Source: an uncultured Planctomycetales bacterium
GTDB lineage: Bacteria; Planctomycetota; Planctomycetia; Isosphaerales; Isosphaeraceae
Direction of reading: 5' to 3'
Length of the DNA: 5,938 nt
Assembly (NCBI GenBank): GCA_937997355.1
Contig: CALKTZ010000827.1
Coordinates: 1 to 5,938 of the forward strand
This document shows positions 1-3,534 of this stretch, one piece after another. How positions within the stretch are numbered: position 1 is the first letter of the stretch; the number at the start of each line of letters is the position of its first letter. The notes below the pieces were generated by a model. The model worked only from the letters and a program-made list of their open reading frames with translations. It made no database searches and had not been told where the DNA came from. The position numbers and the translations under genes are program-made.

Positions 1-1206
1 CGTGGCGGCCCTCATGATCGCCGGGTCGTGCCGGATCTTCCGGGTCAGGATCGGATCCAATTCGGCCGGCGCATCCCAGACCGATCGGATCTCCGGGATC
101 GGCGAGAGCGCCCGATCGAGGTGACTGGCGAGCCGGGCGTGGCCGTCGTCGTTGGGATGATAATCCTGGGGATCGACCGTGAGCGTGGAAGGGTCGAGAC
201 CTTCAAAAGTATCCGACACGTCGACGATGTGGGAGAAGCCGGCCTTGCGGGCAACCTGCAAGAGCTGGGCGTGCTCCGCGGCGGTCGGGGTACGCCCGAC
301 CCGAGGGACCAGCGCCCACACGATGGGGATCTTCCGCGATCGGCTCTCGGAGACCATCGACCGATAAACGCCCGAGAGGATGTCCCAGTGCCAGGGTTTC
401 AGCAGCCTCTTGTATCGCTCGTAGCTCCCCCCCGGATGGGCGCCGACTTGCTTCAGGACGTCGCTGTAAAGCGGGGAATCCCAGCCGAGCCCGCGAGCGA
501 GCAAGACCCGGAGCCTCCGCTCGTCCCAATCGATGTCCGCCGCGGTCGCCTCGTAGATGATCAGGTCCGGCTCCATCGGCCAGCCGATCTGGGCGAAGTG
601 GCTCCATCGCTGGCCCGGCGAATGCCCGGGGACGGCGCAGTTCACGATTTCGACGGTTGGGCCGCCGCGCGTTTGCGACCGATCGTTCCAGGCCCGTTCC
701 AGGATCGATTCGAATCTCGCCTCGGCATCGACCCCCCAGCCTGCGCCGATCGAATCGCCGACCAGGGCGATGCGGAATGTGTTCGGCGGTTTCGGCGTGT
801 CGTAGGGCCGATCGCGCATCCCTTGCGCGTTCGTGATCCAGCGGACGCCGCCGCTCTCCACGTCGCCGTCCGGCCGGAAGACGATCTCGCGCAGGTCGTC
901 GACGTGTTCGATCAGCGGGGTCTCGTCGAAGGACGCCGACCAGAGCCCGGCCCGGACCTTGTAGGTCCGCGAGTGAGAATCTCCGGGGCCACCCGATGAG
1001 AGACGGTCGAGCCTGTGGTCCCCCTCGGAATCCATCAATTGTTCGTAATACCGATGCTCGACGCGGTCGTAATCCGCCCGGTTGAGGAGATCGTCGCGCA
1101 GGCGGTCTCGGAGCCGGGTCAGCCCCGAGGATCGGCAGATCGAGAGCCGATCGGAGGCCAGCCCGCATGCCAGGAGAGCCAGCATCACGAGGAGCTGTCG
1201 AGGCAT
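1..1206 (-). CDS. SGNH/GDSL-fold exported protein, partner of the MBOAT acyltransferase (C-terminus cut by window edge)
   Basis: The frame is open for 402 codons from ATG at 1206 to the left edge, with no stop in the window. Residues 1-18 are a short hydrophobic export signal with one Arg before a Leu/Ala core. The run L-L-A-C ending at Cys14 resembles a lipobox, so the product may be a lipoprotein, although Leu at -2 is atypical. SGNH block I is seen as ALVGDSIGAGWG, with putative nucleophile Ser152. A block II-like segment is NCAVPGHSPGQ (Gly194). Block V is DYHPNDDGHARLA with His350 and Asp348. Block III reads YEATAADIDW and lacks the usual Asn. The start lies two bases after the upstream stop, and a GGGGA motif 8 bases before the ATG is a plausible ribosome site, so translation is probably coupled. 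By analogy with AlgJ/AlgX or DltD, it would act outside the cytoplasmic membrane, transferring or removing acyl groups on a glycan-like acceptor. A stand-alone SGNH esterase is the main alternative. The fold is well supported; the substrate is unknown. Confidence 0.88.
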   Translation of the reverse strand, partial: MPRQLLVMLALLACGLASDRLSICRSSGLTRLRDRLRDDLLNRADYDRVEHRYYEQLMDSEGDHRLDRLSSGGPGDSHSRTYKVRAGLWSASFDETPLIEHVDDLREIVFRPDGDVESGGVRWITNAQGMRDRPYDTPKPPNTFRIALVGDSIGAGWGVDAEARFESILERAWNDRSQTRGGPTVEIVNCAVPGHSPGQRWSHFAQIGWPMEPDLIIYEATAADIDWDERRLRVLLARGLGWDSPLYSDVLKQVGAHPGGSYERYKRLLKPWHWDILSGVYRSMVSESRSRKIPIVWALVPRVGRTPTAAEHAQLLQVARKAGFSHIVDVSDTFEGLDPSTLTVDPQDYHPNDDGHARLASHLDRALSPIPEIRSVWDAPAELDPILTRKIRHDPAIMRAAT

Positions 1207-1208
1207 GA

Positions 1209-2636
1209 TTACAGTCCCCGGAGACCTCGGTCGAGCATGTCGAGCCACGCCGAGACGCTGGGGCTCGACCAGAGCGACCAGAGCAGGGTGATCGTCAGGA
1301 ACGTCGCGGCGGTCCTGAGGGCGCGGACGGCCAGCGGCCGGATCGATTGCCGCCATGGGGTCGGCCCCGCCTTCCTGGCCGGCCTCCGCACGCGACTTCG
1401 CCGCGCATCGAGCTGGACGTTGATCAGGACCAGCGTACCGAGGATGCCCCAGAACAGCCCATCCGTGACGCTGAATCCCCACGTCCCCCGGAGCCAGTAC
1501 GACTGATAGGCGTGGAGGATCCACGTCGCCCCGAACACCACCAGGGTGGCGACGGCCAGCGCGGCCGGCTGGGGCCATCGCTTGAGCTTGAAGACGACCG
1601 GATTGAAGAAGATCCGCACCATGAAGTCTTTCCAGTAGATGTTGATCCGTCTCCAGTAATCCGTGAAGCCGGTCGCCAGCAGGAAGTGATGGTGGGTATC
1701 CGGGAGTTGATGGCCGAAGAGGTGGAGCATCCCGCACGCCATGTGGAACTGGCCGGACACGCGCAGGTACAGGAGATAGTTGCAGACCAGATAGCTCAGC
1801 AGCATCGTGAGCCCCTGGACTTCCGCGGGGGGGACCAGCATGTCGCTGTGGTAGATGAGCCGATAGCAGAGGAGATGCACCGTCCCGCGGAACATCATCT
1901 GGAGCCCTCGGCGGTGGAGGGCATGCACGTCGTCCGCGAAATACCCGCGCTGCAAGGTCCGATAGTCCACGACCGGGAAGTGCATGAAGCACGAATTGGG
2001 CAGGAGGAAGAAGTAGCCGAGCGTATCGACCAGGGGCTCGCGCTTCTTCGCGTGCTTCAGCTCGTACATGTAGATGATCATTCGAAACATGAAGATCGAG
2101 CCCAGCACGGGCCAGACGATGTCGGGGATCGCGGTCGCGACGGTCTCGGGCCGGGCGAAGGCCATCGCCGTCCCGACGCCCGCCACGAGTCCGGCGCGGA
2201 GCTTCCAGGCGATCGGCAGGTAGCAGATCCCGATCAAGGCCGACGCGAAACCGAGCACGATCGCGGCGGTCTCGGTGCCGAAGACCCCGAACATCCCGGC
2301 GATCGAGGTGGCGACGAAGAGGGGCTTCTTCCACCGATAGGGGGTCAGGTAATGGACCGGGAGGGCCATGATCGCGAGGCCCACCAGCATCTGAAACGCA
2401 CGCCCCTCGATGCGGTAGACCTTGAAGACGGCGAAGAGGAGCGCGAGGTGCGTGCATGTGAGCAGAAACGGGCGCAGGCTCCTGCGGCAAGCTTCCGGCT
2501 CGCCGGCATAGAGGCCGTCCCACTCGCGGAGGCGTGTCGAAGGCGATTGCGATCCTTCCCCCGATGGACGCGGGGAAAGGAACCGGCGATGTGGCACCGA
2601 CTTCGTCGTGGCCGAATCCTTGATTTGCTGCCCCAT
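1209..2636 (-). CDS. MBOAT-family membrane-bound O-acyltransferase (AlgI/DltB-like)
   Basis: The product has 475 residues, close to the usual 450-520 for AlgI-type proteins. After a hydrophilic N-terminus (1-55) come about ten to twelve hydrophobic segments, including roughly 55-75, 80-97, 103-143, 172-191, 275-293, 357-376, 388-407 and 440-457. The MBOAT signature is seen as FTDYWRRINIYWKDFMVRIF (324-343), matching the AlgI FWRRWHISLS region but with Asn332 at the first active-site position. The putative catalytic His375 lies in the hydrophobic context TWILHAYQSYW. In the family, such proteins move an acyl group through the membrane to an extracytoplasmic acceptor with an SGNH partner, and that partner is the next gene. 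The start at 2636 is chosen for its strong Shine-Dalgarno; the frame stays open to 2846, but that extension is Arg-rich and looks non-coding. An odd feature is that residues 19-28 are encoded by a palindrome of intergenic-repeat type. The acceptor is unknown, and no alginate or teichoic-acid genes are visible. Confidence 0.92.
   Translation of the reverse strand: MGQQIKDSATTKSVPHRRFLSPRPSGEGSQSPSTRLREWDGLYAGEPEACRRSLRPFLLTCTHLALLFAVFKVYRIEGRAFQMLVGLAIMALPVHYLTPYRWKKPLFVATSIAGMFGVFGTETAAIVLGFASALIGICYLPIAWKLRAGLVAGVGTAMAFARPETVATAIPDIVWPVLGSIFMFRMIIYMYELKHAKKREPLVDTLGYFFLLPNSCFMHFPVVDYRTLQRGYFADDVHALHRRGLQMMFRGTVHLLCYRLIYHSDMLVPPAEVQGLTMLLSYLVCNYLLYLRVSGQFHMACGMLHLFGHQLPDTHHHFLLATGFTDYWRRINIYWKDFMVRIFFNPVVFKLKRWPQPAALAVATLVVFGATWILHAYQSYWLRGTWGFSVTDGLFWGILGTLVLINVQLDARRSRVRRPARKAGPTPWRQSIRPLAVRALRTAATFLTITLLWSLWSSPSVSAWLDMLDRGLRGL
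2554..2580. repeat. REP-like palindrome inside the MBOAT coding sequence
   Basis: CCTTCCCC and GGGGAAAGG face each other around a short GC-containing loop, giving 8 base pairs with a single bulged A. On the minus strand this encodes FLSPRPSGEG (residues 19-28). C-rich/G-rich palindromes of this type are common as dispersed intergenic repeats in high-GC genomes and translate into LSPxxxGEG-like peptides. That comparison is from memory. Only one copy is in the window, so repeat status needs the genome. Confidence 0.5.
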
Positions 2637-2643
2637 GAAACGG

Positions 2644-2651
2644 CCCCTCCT
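2644..2651 (-). promoter_or_regulatory. Strong Shine-Dalgarno of the MBOAT gene
   Basis: On the minus strand the bases read AGGAGGGG, ending 7 bases before the ATG at 2636; counted from the AGGAGG core the spacing is 9. This is a near-ideal anti-16S match. It decides the start codon against the ATG at 2846, which lies in frame 70 codons upstream. Confidence 0.8.
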
Positions 2652-2677
2652 GACTTCCGTGTCGATCGTTCTCCGAA

Positions 2678-2687
2678 GTCGGCCGAC
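2678..2687. promoter_or_regulatory. Perfect 10-base palindrome GTCGGCCGAC, possible operator
   Basis: This perfect palindrome lies about 41 bases upstream of the MBOAT start codon, in the position of a promoter-proximal operator or leader hairpin. Ten-base GC-rich palindromes also arise by chance at this composition, so a regulatory role is only a suggestion. Confidence 0.2.
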
Positions 2688-2855
2688 GATACCGCCTCGA
2701 ATCCACCCGAGTATGCGAGTGTTCAAAACCAATCGTCCGCCACTTCGATCGGGCGACGCGATGGATCGGCTCGGAGGGGGACGCCGCAGAAAGGAACGAA
2801 GCGTCCGATTGGAAGGATGGGCCCGCGATTCTCTCGAATCTCTCAAGGTTGATGG

Positions 2856-2894
2856 GCGGGGACCGGTTCATCCTTGAACCGGTGAGTTCCCCGC
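2856..2894. promoter_or_regulatory. Long bulged hairpin in the upstream region of the MBOAT operon
   Basis: CCGGTTCA (2863-2870) and TGAACCGG (2875-2882) form a perfect 8-base-pair stem with the tetraloop TCCT. After a 5-base bulge on one side (2883-2887) the stem continues with GCGGGGA (2856-2862) pairing to TCCCCGC (2888-2894). The 15 pairs are too many to dismiss easily. No T-tract follows on either strand, so it is not a classical intrinsic terminator. A leader-RNA structure, an operator dyad or a dispersed repeat are all possible. It lies about 220 bases upstream of the MBOAT start. Confidence 0.5.
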
Positions 2895-2970
2895 TGCGGC
2901 CGCACCATCCTTAGTTCGCCTCCTAGATCCGTCGACGTCGGTCCGTCCTGAGAATTCACGGGTAAATGAT

Positions 2971-2982
2971 GATCGAGCGATC
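2971..2982. promoter_or_regulatory. Small dyad GATCG-AG-CGATC
   Basis: Two 5-base arms are separated by two bases. The dyad lies directly beside the larger nested inverted repeat at 2987-3039. It may be an operator half of that structure. CGATC is very frequent in this window, which weakens the case. Confidence 0.15.
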
Positions 2983-2986
2983 CCCC

Positions 2987-3039
2987 GGTGTTCGGGCTCA
3001 CGGGGGCGATGACCGAGTCATTTTCCCCCCGAGAACACC
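2987..3039. promoter_or_regulatory. Three-tier nested inverted repeat
   Basis: Three stems nest on a common centre. The outer arms are GGTGTTC (2987-2993) and GAACACC (3033-3039). The middle arms are CGGGGG (3001-3006) and CCCCCG (3026-3031). The inner arms are ATGAC (3009-3013) and GTCAT (3017-3021), closed by a 3-base loop. Together this gives 18 base pairs in one 53-base element, interrupted by small internal loops. It could be a structured RNA, a cruciform or protein-binding site, or the end of a lost mobile repeat. No T-rich tail argues for a terminator on either strand. The role is unknown. Confidence 0.45.
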
Positions 3040-3169
3040 ATGAAATCCGCTGGAGATTCAGGTTCTCGTCTCGATGATCCAGGCGATATACCCGATGGGC
3101 TCGATCGTTGTCAACCCGACTGGGCGACTCCGAAAAGCCCCGTGGGAATGGACCTCTTCCGTGGGATTG

Positions 3170-3185
3170 GACTTAGAGCGAGTCG
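3170..3185 (+). repeat. Direct repeat, copy 1 (GACTTAGAGCGAGTCG)
   Basis: This 16-base copy differs from the copy at 3511-3526 only at one base (A against G). Here it is followed by five A bases and an ATG at 3191. The spacing between copies is 341 bases. It could be a binding site, or a leftover of a duplicated gene start. Confidence 0.4.
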
Positions 3186-3485
3186 AAAAAATGATCGGCA
3201 TCTTCGGGGGTGTCCGGGCGGCGAGATCCTTCGGTCCTGCATATCGGCGTTCACGAGAATGCGGTCTCTTCGTCGCCTCGACTCGCCATCATGATCGCTG
3301 CGACAAGATGGGAAATGTGGGTCCCTTCGAGGATTCAGGATTGGATTACTTGTTTTCGCCTGGCAATCGTTGATTGCGCGGTCAAGCCGTCGAGGAGTGT
3401 GGCGTCTCTCGGAATCGATGGGCGCACCCGAAGAAATTCGCGCGCCTCGACGGGAATTGTCGCAGTTGCTAGGCTGATGACGAGC

Positions 3486-3500
3486 CCATCCAGGGGATGG
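3486..3500 (+). promoter_or_regulatory. Short hairpin upstream of the plus-strand gene
   Basis: CCATCC and GGATGG pair perfectly over 6 base pairs with a 3-base loop, ending 34 bases before the ATG at 3535. It would fall in the 5' leader if transcription starts upstream. It may influence translation, but chance is a fair alternative at this length. Confidence 0.2.
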
Positions 3501-3510
3501 ATCGGCCGGA

Positions 3511-3526
3511 GACTTGGAGCGAGTCG
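3511..3526 (+). repeat. Direct repeat, copy 2 (GACTTGGAGCGAGTCG), just before the plus-strand gene
   Basis: This second copy matches 15 of 16 bases of the one at 3170-3185 and ends 8 bases before the ATG at 3535. It contains GGAG at 3516-3519, the only purine-rich motif near that start, although it sits 15 bases upstream and is therefore a weak ribosome site. If the repeat is a protein or RNA target, it is well placed to control translation or transcription of the downstream gene. Confidence 0.4.
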
Positions 3527-3534
3527 TCCCGCAG

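Larger units (their letters stand above)
2637..3534. other. Divergent intergenic region, no convincing gene
   Basis: These roughly 900 bases separate the minus-strand acyltransferase operon from the plus-strand membrane-protein gene and should hold both promoters. The right part is richer in A/T: 3301-3360 is 29/60 GC by hand count, against 43/60 in coding sequence at 4561-4620. Short open frames exist on both strands (for example 3040-3294, 3074-3373 and 3210-3548), but none has a recognisable domain or clearly coding-like codon use. No convincing sigma-70 -35/-10 pair, tRNA, rRNA or CRISPR unit was seen. Inverted repeats at 2678-2687, 2856-2894, 2971-3039 and 3486-3500, and a direct repeat at 3170/3511, are listed separately. 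Confidence 0.7.

Noticed and set aside
28..999. Open frames on both strands (28-999 plus, 203-1168 minus) overlapping the SGNH gene
   Set aside because: They are Arg/Pro-rich shadows. The minus-strand frame ending at 1206 contains the GDS and DYHPN motifs and continues off the edge.
2650..2760. Sigma-70-type promoter upstream of the MBOAT gene
   Set aside because: Candidate hexamers such as TTGAAC and CATACT on the minus strand do not have acceptable spacing.
2637..2846. 70-residue N-terminal extension of the MBOAT protein to ATG at 2846
   Set aside because: The extension is Arg/Ser-rich with no similarity to family N-termini, and the AGGAGGGG motif before 2636 marks the downstream start.
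1347..2852. 501-codon plus-strand open frame antisense to the MBOAT gene
   Set aside because: Its translation is rich in Arg, Glu, Asp, His and Pro with no hydrophobic core or motif. It is the mirror of a high-GC coding frame, while the opposite strand has clear MBOAT motifs and a strong ribosome site.
2856..2894. Intrinsic terminator
   Set aside because: The hairpin is strong, but neither strand has a following T-tract and no gene ends nearby.
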